Positions 1 through 7,525 of a stretch of DNA of 9,809 nucleotides are shown piece after piece (the first letter of the stretch is position 1; every line of letters starts with the position of its first letter). Origin of the DNA: Rhodocyclales bacterium (GTDB lineage Bacteria; Pseudomonadota; Gammaproteobacteria; Burkholderiales; Rhodocyclaceae); the NCBI GenBank assembly GCA_021413665.1, contig JAIOPW010000389.1, positions 1 through 9,809 of the forward strand. The letters are read 5' to 3'. Made by a program: the position numbers and the translations under genes. The notes beneath the pieces were generated by a model that searched no databases, had not been told where the DNA came from, and saw only the letters and a program-made list of their open reading frames with translations.

Positions 1-539
1 AAAGTAGTGGCCAGCGCGCGGTCGAACAGTTCGCCCAGTTCCGCCTCGTCCAGGCCCTTCAGCACATAGACCGAGGCCCGCGACAGCAGCGCGGAATTGA
101 CTTCGAAGGACGGGTTTTCCGTCGTGGCGCCGATGAAGGTCACGGTGCCGCGCTCGACGTAGGGCAGGAAGGCATCCTGCTGCGCCTTGTTGAAGCGGTG
201 CACCTCGTCGACGAACAGGATGGTGCGCCGCCCCTGCTGCGCCATCACTTCGGCCTGCTGCATCGCCTCGCGGATGTCCTTGACGCCGGAGAACACCGCC
301 GACAGGGCGATGAACTCCGCATCGAAGCCGTCGGCCATCAGCCGTGCCAGGGTGGTCTTGCCCACCCCCGGCGGGCCCCAGAGGATCATCGAATGCGGCA
401 TGCCCGACGCGAAGGCCAGGCGCAGCGGCTTGCCCTCGCCCACCAGGTGGCGCTGGCCGATCACCTCGTCCAGCGTGCGCGGCCGCATCTGCTCCGCCAG
501 GGGGGCGTGCGGGTTGCGCCCGGAAAACAGATCGCTCAT
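1..539 (-). CDS. rarA: Replication-associated recombination protein A (AAA+ ATPase), N-terminal part
   Basis: RarA (MgsA; relative of eukaryotic Mgs1/WRNIP1) is a cytoplasmic AAA+ ATPase, related to clamp-loader subunits, that acts on DNA ends and gaps at stalled replication forks. I translated the minus strand from the ATG at 539-537. The 179 residues visible contain the Walker A loop GPPGVGKTT (about 55-63), the Walker B segment ILFVDEVHRFNK (107-118), a sensor-1 motif GATTENP (137-143) and a conserved SALLSR (149-154) that probably carries the arginine finger. The early residues RPRTLDEVIGQRHL are typical of the family. The frame is open to the window edge; full-length members are roughly 430-450 residues, so about 40% is present and the C-terminal MgsA domain is missing. 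The start lies 25 nt after the intI stop and has no clear Shine-Dalgarno sequence. Family assignment is secure; placement after lolA fits a common betaproteobacterial order, here interrupted by the integron. Confidence 0.95.
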   Translation of the reverse strand, partial: MSDLFSGRNPHAPLAEQMRPRTLDEVIGQRHLVGEGKPLRLAFASGMPHSMILWGPPGVGKTTLARLMADGFDAEFIALSAVFSGVKDIREAMQQAEVMAQQGRRTILFVDEVHRFNKAQQDAFLPYVERGTVTFIGATTENPSFEVNSALLSRASVYVLKGLDEAELGELFDRALATT

Positions 540-564
540 GGGATCTGCAAAGCGGCGGCCAAGC

Positions 565-1584
565 TCATTGCAGCGCGTCCAGCGGGCTGACCACGCCGCG
601 CCCGCCCTTGTTCAGGACATGCGTATAAATCATCGTGGTGGACACATCCGAATGGCCAAGCAGTTCCTGCACCGTGCGAATGTCGTAGCCCGACTGCAGC
701 AGGTGCGTGGCGAAGGAATGCCGCAGCACGTGCGGCGACACCGGCTTGACGATGCCCGCCTCCCCCGCCGCGCGGCGTATGGCGCGCTGGAGCAGCTTTT
801 CGTCTACATGATGCCGACGCCGCTCGCCGCTGCGCGGATCGACCGAAATGCCGCGTGCCGGAAACACATACTGCCAGCCCCAGGCCGTCGCCGCCTTCGG
901 ATACTTTCGCGCCAGCGCGTCCGGCAGCCAAACCGAACCGAGCCCCTGCGCCAGGTCCGCCGCGTGCTGCGCCTTCACCACCGCGAGGTGTTCGCGCAAT
1001 AACGCGGCCAGCGCGTCGGGCAACATCGTCACGCGGTCCTTGCCGCCCTTGCCGTCGCGCACCGTGATCTGCCGCGCGGCGAAATCGACATCCTTGACCC
1101 GCAGCCGCACGCACTCCATCAGGCGCATGCCGGTGCCGTAAAGCAGGCGCAACATCAAGCCTGTGGTGCCATCCAGCCGCGCCAGTACCGCCCCCACCTC
1201 GGCCGCCGACAGCACTGTGGGTAGCCGCGCCGGCTTCTTCGCCCGCTCGATGCCGTCCAGCCACGGCAGCGGCATTTCCAGCACCTCGCGGTAGAGGAAC
1301 AGGATCGCCGACAAGGCCAGGTTCTGCGTCGCCGCCGCCACGTCGCGATCCACCGCGAGACTGGTCAGAAACGCCTCGACCTCCGCCGCACCCATCTCCT
1401 TCGGATGCCGCTTGTCATTGAACAAAATAAAGCGTTTAATCCAGTGCGCATAGGATTTCTCGGTGCGTATGCTGTACCCCTTGCGCCGGATGCGGTCACG
1501 AACGCGGTCAAGCAGCTTCGGCGGATCGGCCGGAGCGGAAGAGGTAGAAACTGGTGGATAACTTTTCGCAGCGCCCATTGCCAT
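565..1584 (-). CDS. intI: Integron integrase (IntI-type tyrosine recombinase)
   Basis: Site-specific recombinase that inserts and excises gene cassettes by attI x attC recombination. From the ATG at 1584 it is 339 residues, matching the size of IntI1. The tyrosine-recombinase residues are all present: R154 (YGTGMR), K179/K182 (GKGGKDR), H285 and R288 (HVLRHSFATHLL), H311 (LLGHSDVSTT) and nucleophile Y320 (MIYTH). What separates it from XerC/XerD is the extra IntI segment at about 220-266, from LPDALARKYP through DPRSGERRRHHVDEKLLQRA, used to bind the folded attC. The C-terminus GGRGVVSPLDAL is also IntI-like. The frame is open upstream to 1701, but the predicted promoter and attI lie there, so I prefer 1584, with an ATG at 1578 as alternative; neither has a clear ribosome binding site. 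It reads away from its cassette, as integron integrases do. No truncation or frameshift is visible, so it is probably functional. Confidence 0.95.
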   Translation of the reverse strand: MAMGAAKSYPPVSTSSAPADPPKLLDRVRDRIRRKGYSIRTEKSYAHWIKRFILFNDKRHPKEMGAAEVEAFLTSLAVDRDVAAATQNLALSAILFLYREVLEMPLPWLDGIERAKKPARLPTVLSAAEVGAVLARLDGTTGLMLRLLYGTGMRLMECVRLRVKDVDFAARQITVRDGKGGKDRVTMLPDALAALLREHLAVVKAQHAADLAQGLGSVWLPDALARKYPKAATAWGWQYVFPARGISVDPRSGERRRHHVDEKLLQRAIRRAAGEAGIVKPVSPHVLRHSFATHLLQSGYDIRTVQELLGHSDVSTTMIYTHVLNKGGRGVVSPLDALQ

Positions 1585-1605
1585 CAATAGGTTACAAAGA
1601 GATGT

Positions 1606-1621
1606 CTGGATTGTACGCCAG
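1606..1621 (-). promoter_or_regulatory. Candidate intI promoter -10 within a LexA-like operator
   Basis: On the minus strand this stretch reads CTGGCGTACAATCCAG. It has the CTG-N10-CAG outline of a LexA (SOS) box and contains TACAAT (1617-1612), a 5/6 match to a sigma-70 -10 element. A weak -35 (TTAATT) lies about 17 bases upstream. Transcription would start near 1604, leaving a short leader before the ATG at 1584. Many integron integrases are controlled by LexA in this way. The box is imperfect: the usual CTGT/ACAG ends are CTGG/CCAG here, so the operator call is tentative while the -10 is more plausible. Confidence 0.45.
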
Positions 1622-1638
1622 TCTGAATAACCAATTAA

Positions 1639-1654
1639 CACGCCATTTGGCGTG
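1639..1654. repeat. Perfect palindrome beside attI
   Basis: Inverted repeat with 7-base arms, CACGCCA (1639-1645) and TGGCGTG (1648-1654), around a TT centre. It lies 8 bases before the attI recombination point and upstream of the predicted intI promoter. It could be an operator, an accessory integrase-binding site within attI, or chance; the sequence alone does not decide. Confidence 0.5.
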
Positions 1655-1672
1655 CACATCACGTTGGAGGTC
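1655..1672 (+). other. attI: attI core site (cassette insertion point G1663^T1664)
   Basis: The core reads GTTGGAG at 1663-1669, one base away from the GTTRRRY consensus. Crossover is expected between G1663 and T1664. The assignment rests mainly on the cassette's far end. Bases 1664-1672 joined to G2129 give a 10-base R' arm that is the exact reverse complement of 2057-2066 in attC. Removal of the cassette would restore GTTAGCT at this point. The left limit of attI is not defined by sequence; it probably reaches back toward the intI start. Confidence 0.8.
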
Positions 1673-2129
1673 TTGGTGAACGGACAGTCATCCACCCGCA
1701 CGCTAAGTTCAGGACAGCGGCTCGCAATTGCCGCTCTCTTGGGTCTCGCTGGCGCAGCCTTCGCTATTGATTGGTTGGCCAGACGGCAAAATCACGACAT
1801 TTTTGGCGCGCTGGGGTTTTTCTCGGCGGCAGTTTCGATTGCCATTTTCCAGCCACAGTCGACTACCTCATTGATCTCACAACTCTTCAGTACGCAAAAG
1901 CCACCGTTATTTGCAATAGTCCTGCACTTTTCAGCCATAGGTTTTTTCGCGGCTTCATTGTTGTTGAGCGTCCTATGAGCAGTTGCCACGGAGCGCTATC
2001 CTCGTTTTCTTGTTCCGCCTTTGCTCTGCCTTGGAGGCACTTTGCATCCTTAAGCCGACCTCCAACCCGGCGCTCAACCTCGCTCCCTTTGGTCGCTGGA
2101 CGCTGCGCGATAGAGCCGCGCAGCGCCGG
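1664..2129 (+). mobile_element. Integron gene cassette (466 bp, single)
   Basis: This is a mobile cassette bounded by attI on the left and ending inside its own attC on the right. The boundaries come from the crossover positions G1663^T and G2129^T. Circularising the segment recreates an R' arm (G2129 plus 1664-1672) exactly complementary over 10 bases to the R'' arm at 2057-2066. It holds one plus-strand open reading frame starting 12 bases after the left boundary, with a Shine-Dalgarno sequence made from the cassette's first bases. By eye the coding part is clearly poorer in G+C than intI, lolA and ftsK, which fits acquisition from elsewhere. The 79 bases between the ORF stop and R'' carry no further gene. 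Confidence 0.88.
1676..1978 (+). CDS. Cassette-encoded small membrane protein of unknown function
   Basis: A 100-residue protein starting at GTG 1676. I chose this start because GGAGG (1666-1670) sits 5 bases before it; the frame could also open at GTG 1652, but that lies outside the cassette. Three hydrophobic stretches are visible: about 15-35 (RLAIAALLGLAGAAFAIDWL), 42-58 (IFGALGFFSAAVSIAIF) and 77-100 (to LLLSVL at the very C-terminus), separated by short polar loops with RRQNHD and QPQSTTS. This predicts a three-helix inner-membrane protein. I do not recognise the family and see no catalytic motif. The gene fills the cassette in the usual orientation toward attC and is convergent with lolA. 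A promoter would have to lie in the attI region or within intI; none is convincing. A 120-codon overlapping frame (1771-2133) exists but has no start context and runs into attC, so I treat it as spurious. Confidence 0.75.
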   Translation: MNGQSSTRTLSSGQRLAIAALLGLAGAAFAIDWLARRQNHDIFGALGFFSAAVSIAIFQPQSTTSLISQLFSTQKPPLFAIVLHFSAIGFFAASLLLSVL

Positions 2130-2136
2130 TTAGCTT
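2057..2136 (+). other. attC: attC recombination site (59-base-element type)
   Basis: The outer R'' arm is GACCTCCAAC (2057-2066) and the R' core is GTTAGCT (2129-2135), one base off GTTRRRY. Inside these, CGGCGCT (2068-2074) pairs with AGCGCCG (2122-2128) as the L''/L' arms, with C2067 left unpaired between the arms. An alternative hairpin within the centre pairs CGCTGCGCG (2101-2109) with CGCGCAGCG (2117-2125). The size of about 80 bases and the imperfect palindrome fit an attC that is recombined as a folded single strand. The R' half downstream of the crossover does not match R'' well, as expected, because those bases come from the neighbouring sequence rather than from the cassette. Confidence 0.88.
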
Positions 2137-2379
2137 GAACGATATACACCACCTGCCCATTTGTGCGCGGAGCACCCTTCACCACCGCCAGGCTCAACCC
2201 GGGCGGTCCGGTTGAGTCCGTGCCGGTGGCGCCGGGCTTGCGCGTTGCGTACCGTCTCGCCAGTACCGTCCGCAAGGGATACCGTCTCCGGCTCAGGCGG
2301 AGACATAACCTCTCACAAGCCCGTCTGAAGTCCGGGCATTTCCATTGCGCCGCCTCACCACCGAGCGCGCGGTTCTCGG
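2137..2379. other. Non-coding, hairpin-rich interval between attC and lolA
   Basis: No convincing gene lies here. The stretch is packed with inverted repeats: GTGC/GCAC (2163-2166 with 2172-2175); a long imperfect stem 2182-2199 with 2210-2229, including the exact 7-base pair CTCAACC/GGTTGAG; CTTGCG/CGCAAG (2237-2242 with 2271-2276); GTCTCCG/CGGAGAC (2284-2290 with 2298-2304); and GCCCG/CGGGC (2319-2323 with 2333-2337). TACCGTC occurs three times, at 2250, 2264 and 2280. A 58-codon minus-strand frame (2306-2130) ends with a stop inside the attC R' core but has poor start spacing. The interval may be a structured RNA, the trailer of the lolA transcript, a decayed mobile element or native integron flank; I cannot tell which. 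Confidence 0.6.
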
Positions 2380-2997
2380 TCAGTCGCCGACAACGTCGGC
2401 CCCGGTCGGTGCGACGAAACGGAACAGCGACGCGGGCAACGCCGGATTGGGCTCGAACTGGGTGAAGCGCAATACCGTCACCTGGCCGAAGCTGTCGTGG
2501 ATTTCCATGCTCACCGGCCGGTTCGCGGCGAAACCGATCTTGACCCGCTCGAAGCTGGCGTCGCCACCCCTGGGCGTGGCCTCGACGAACTCGAGGCCGT
2601 CCGTCGCCGCGCCTTCCTTGAGCTCGAAATGCTTGTCCAGGTCCTGCCCCGCCAGCAGCGCCGCCGGGCTGGCACCGAAGGCGGTGCCGATCTTCTTTAC
2701 CGCGACCTGGTTCAGGTCGGGGTCGTAGCTCCACAGCTTGTTGCCGTCACTGACCAGCAACTGCTTGTAGGGCTTCTCGTAGGACCAGCGGAACTTGCCC
2801 GGGCGCTGCAGGGCGAAAATCCCGGCGGACTGCTGCGGCTTGCGCCCCGACTTGGCGACAACCGTTTGCGTGAACACGCCGCGCGCGCTGCGGTTGGATT
2901 CAAGAAAGCTCTTGAGCTGGTCGAGGCCGGACGCCTGCGCCGGGTTGAAAAAGCCAGAGCCACAGAGGGCAAGGAGCGCAGCGGGAAAAGTCTTCAT
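2380..2997 (-). CDS. lolA: Outer-membrane lipoprotein carrier protein LolA
   Basis: LolA is the periplasmic chaperone that accepts lipoproteins from the LolCDE complex of the inner membrane and hands them to LolB at the outer membrane. The 205-residue product begins with a signal peptide cleaved after about residue 22 (NPAQA, then SGLDQL). The mature part carries the family's features: the opening LKSFLESNRSARGVFTQTV, the strand-rich core PGKFRWSYEKPYKQLLVSDG followed by LWSYDPDLNQVAV, and the C-terminal FRFVAPTGADVVGD. Length is normal. The ATG at 2997 is 39 nt after the ftsK stop with no other signal between, so it is probably co-transcribed with ftsK. Its ribosome binding site is weak. No strong terminator follows; read-through into the structured interval and the integron is possible and would oppose the cassette gene. 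Confidence 0.95.
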   Translation of the reverse strand: MKTFPAALLALCGSGFFNPAQASGLDQLKSFLESNRSARGVFTQTVVAKSGRKPQQSAGIFALQRPGKFRWSYEKPYKQLLVSDGNKLWSYDPDLNQVAVKKIGTAFGASPAALLAGQDLDKHFELKEGAATDGLEFVEATPRGGDASFERVKIGFAANRPVSMEIHDSFGQVTVLRFTQFEPNPALPASLFRFVAPTGADVVGD

Positions 2998-3036
2998 GCG
3001 GGGATTATCGCAGCCCCGCGCTCCCCGTGGTCAATC

Positions 3037-5346
<2,310 letters not shown>

Positions 5347-5399
5347 GGCAACGGGCCGGGCCGCGGTTGAACCCGGACCGGAATGACGGACACTGGCAA

Positions 5400-5405
5400 A
5401 TTATG
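5400..5405 (-). promoter_or_regulatory. Possible -10 element upstream of ftsK
   Basis: CATAAT on the minus strand, about 55 bases before the ftsK ATG, resembles a sigma-70 -10 element (5/6). No good -35 lies at the right distance; the best is TTTGGG. It is listed because ftsK needs a promoter if the fecR-like transcript ends in this gap. Confidence 0.25.
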
Positions 5406-5415
5406 TCCGGTGGCC

Positions 5416-5443
5416 GGCCGGCCCAAACCCCAAAAAGCCGGCC
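5416..5443 (-). terminator. Weak hairpin between the FecR gene and ftsK
   Basis: GGCCGGC and GCCGGCC arms (minus-strand reading: 5443-5437 and 5422-5416) flank a T/G-rich 14-base loop. The hairpin lies about 35 bases after the FecR stop. It lacks the U-run expected of an intrinsic terminator, and the left arm can pair in two registers because GGCCGGCC repeats here. It may slow or end the adhesin/FecR transcript, but this is uncertain. The rest of the 131-base gap shows only the short palindrome TTGCCGGCAA at 5465-5474. Confidence 0.25.
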
Positions 5444-5477
5444 AAGTCGCCCCCTGTTCCCGCCTTGCCGGCAAACG

Positions 5478-6170
5478 TCAGTCGCAGATGCCCCGGTTCT
5501 TGCCGCCCGAGGTCACGGTCTCGACCAGCGAGGCTTGCGGAATGGAACCCAGACCGGGGTCGCCCGGCAACAGCTTGGGCAGGATGTTGCTCGCCGCGAT
5601 GAAGCCGAACTGTCCGGCCGCCAACAGCAGTGAACCGGCGCCGTTGGTGACATTGACCTCGCCGTCGCGCACGCCGACATAGACGCCCGCCTCGTGGGCG
5701 GCGTCTTCGCCGTCCTTCTTGCAGACCCCGGTCTTGCAGTCCTCGACATCGAATATCGTGCCACGAATGCCGATCGTGGCGGTGACCGTGTCCATCTTGT
5801 AAGCCCCCTGGTTGCCGCGTTTGCTGATCAGGCCCGAGACGGCGCGCAGGCCGCCCTTGAGCAGGCGGAACACCGCATTGTCATCCTGCGGCTTGGCCTC
5901 GACAAATACATAGGAGGCAATCGTGAACTGGGTATTCGGCTTCAGGGTGATGGTGCCGCCATCCTGGAACTTGATCTGCGCATAGCTGTCTTTCTGCGTT
6001 TCCAGCGTGTCGCCGGGGATGACCTCCGATTTCATGGAAAGGATCCGCGTCGAGCCATCCGCCCGCTTGACGGACAGAGTGCCGGAAAGCTGGGTGATCG
6101 TGCCGCTGGCCAGGGCAGCGCCAGCAACCAACCAGGCCAGTGCCGCAAGAATGTATCGGATGCGTTTCAT
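5478..6170 (-). CDS. Secreted FecR-domain protein
   Basis: A 230-residue protein with an N-terminal signal peptide (MKRIRYILAALAWLVAGAALA, cleavage before SGTITQ) and a FecR-type domain. Key segments are PGDTLETQKDSYAQIKFQDGG with ITLKPNTQFTI (about 52-84), GGLRAVSGLISKRGN then ATIGIRGTIFDVE (106-142), and GVYVGVRDGEVNVTN followed by AGQFGFI (162-191). Unlike FecR of iron uptake it has no cytoplasmic anti-sigma segment or membrane anchor, so it probably acts in the periplasm or outside the cell. Cysteines lie at 145, 150 and 229. The ATG at 6170 is set by AAGGAGAAG just upstream; a longer frame to 6272 would overlap the adhesin. Only 10 nt separate it from the adhesin stop, so the two are very likely translated from one message. 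FecR-domain proteins of this kind are often found beside large repetitive adhesins; the exact role is not known to me. Confidence 0.85.
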   Translation of the reverse strand: MKRIRYILAALAWLVAGAALASGTITQLSGTLSVKRADGSTRILSMKSEVIPGDTLETQKDSYAQIKFQDGGTITLKPNTQFTIASYVFVEAKPQDDNAVFRLLKGGLRAVSGLISKRGNQGAYKMDTVTATIGIRGTIFDVEDCKTGVCKKDGEDAAHEAGVYVGVRDGEVNVTNGAGSLLLAAGQFGFIAASNILPKLLPGDPGLGSIPQASLVETVTSGGKNRGICD

Positions 6171-6180
6171 GGTCTTCTCC
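6171..6180 (-). promoter_or_regulatory. Shine-Dalgarno sequence for the FecR gene
   Basis: The minus strand reads GGAGAAGACC directly between the adhesin TAA (6183-6181) and the FecR ATG (6170). GGAGA is well spaced and fixes the FecR start. The tight stop/SD/start arrangement supports coupled translation. Confidence 0.8.
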
Positions 6181-7525
6181 TTAGCTGCATTGTCCCGCGG
6201 TCCTGCGCTTGAAATTGCCCTGGTCGGACGTACCGCGCCGACCCTTGGCAATGGTCTCGGTATTGATCGCAAAATTGATGTAGGCCATCAGGGACTCATC
6301 GATCCCCAGCGGCGCCCGTGACTGGATCAACGCATTGGCATAACCCGTCATGTCGGTGATGATGGTGAATGCGCCGCCACCGGTGAACACATGGGTGATC
6401 GGGTAGTCGTTGCTGGTCACGGGATGGTCGAACACGTCGTAGAGGCCCGAACCACCGCCCCCGGCGACAATCAGCCCGGCGTCGATGCCGGGGCCGAGCA
6501 GTGCCGCAGTGGCGGGAACGGGATGGGTGAAGTTGCCGGAGCCGCCGATGGTGAACTTGATCGGGCCCGCGTTCAGGATGCTGGCGGACGCCAGAAGACT
6601 GCTCGACGACAACGGCGCGCTGCCACCTACTACCGCGACGCTACCCCCGGTCTTGATTTCCAGCGGCAACTCGGGATCGAACACCGCCAGCGCGGTCGCT
6701 CTGGTTCCGGCACCGGTAATCGTGCCGCCGGTAAGGACAAAATTGCCCGTAACATCGACCGCCTTGCCTGACTTGACCAGCACGATGGCGCTTGCGTTGG
6801 CCTCGCCACCGCCCAATATGACCTTGCCGCCGTATATATAGAAATTCCCGCCGACTTTAAGGTCGAGTTGGCCCGCCGACAGGAATGCGTTGGCCTGTGC
6901 CTTGGCGGTAGGATCGGTCGTGGTCGCCGTACCCTTTCCCGCAAGCAGGTTGATCGCATCGGGGCCGAGCGTGAAATCACCGGTTGTCGTGATCTTCAGC
7001 AATCCGCCCGCCTCGATCACGACGTCGTTCTTGAGATCCTCCCCGGCTCCCGCCAGCGTCGTGCCTCCCGTAATGTTCAAGGCGACCGCGTTGATTGTAA
7101 GGTTGCCCGTTGCCTTTATCGTCAGGTCATTGGACGCATGGGGTGTTGTTCCGCCCGCAAACGACACGCTGCTGGGGAAAGTCAGCGTGATGTTGCGCGC
7201 CGTGATAGCGCCCGGACCGCTAATCGATATTGCACCCGCCGTGGTCAGCGTCACATCTCCAGAGCCGGCGTTGATGTTGAGCGGCGTACTCGGACTCAGA
7301 GACTGCAAGAAGATGCTGCCGCTTGAACCCAGTGTCAGGCCGTTCCCCAGGGCCTGCACCACCGTGTAGTCGGCGGCCTGGTGATAGGTCAGCGCCCCCG
7401 GTGCGTCGAAATACAGGAAATTGACCGTATTCAGGTTGTCTTGCAAGGTGATATCGCCGGCACCGGTCACCGTGGCATGCAGGGAGCCGACATTCAGCAT
7501 CGGTCCGGTCTGGGTCCATGGGCCT
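6181..7525 (-). CDS. C-terminal part of a giant beta-strand repeat adhesin, after a frameshift
   Basis: This is the continuation, in another frame, of the protein encoded at 7494-9809. An in-frame ATG exists at 7500, but the adhesin-like sequence already begins upstream of it (PWTQTGPMLNVGSLHATVTGAGDITL), so 7500 is unlikely to be a true start. The approximately 440 residues are Gly/Thr/Ala/Val-rich, with many short strand-turn repeats of the GNLTINA, GGNFYIYGGKVILGGG and TGNFVLTGGTITGAG kind typical of filamentous haemagglutinin-like beta-helices. The last 80 or so residues differ, with PITHVFTGGGAFTIITDMTGYANALIQSRAPLG (in two parts) then a basic tail ending TAGQCS. There is no beta-barrel, YadA anchor or LPXTG-like end, so it resembles a two-partner-secreted or otherwise released surface protein. 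No TpsB transporter lies in the window. The FecR gene follows after 10 nt. Confidence 0.72.

Noticed and set aside
1612..1640. A cassette promoter (Pc) on the plus strand in the attI region
   Set aside because: TTGTAC with TTAACA at 17 bases is too poor a match to call; Pc may lie within intI.
2130..2306. A 58-codon minus-strand frame ending in the attC R' core
   Set aside because: The GAGAGG upstream is only two bases from the ATG, the composition is atypical, and the stretch is dominated by hairpins. Kept only as a remark on the interval.
2319..2337. An intrinsic terminator for lolA
   Set aside because: The GCCCG/CGGGC stem is only five pairs with a nine-base loop, and no U-run follows in the lolA direction.
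2163..2340. Group II intron end (GTGCG at 2163)
   Set aside because: The first bases fit the intron 5' consensus and such introns target attC, but no domain V sequence, maturase or matching 3' end could be found.
1973..2734. A 253-codon minus-strand frame crossing attC and lolA
   Set aside because: It overlaps lolA in the wrong frame and runs through attC; it has no start signal or domain.
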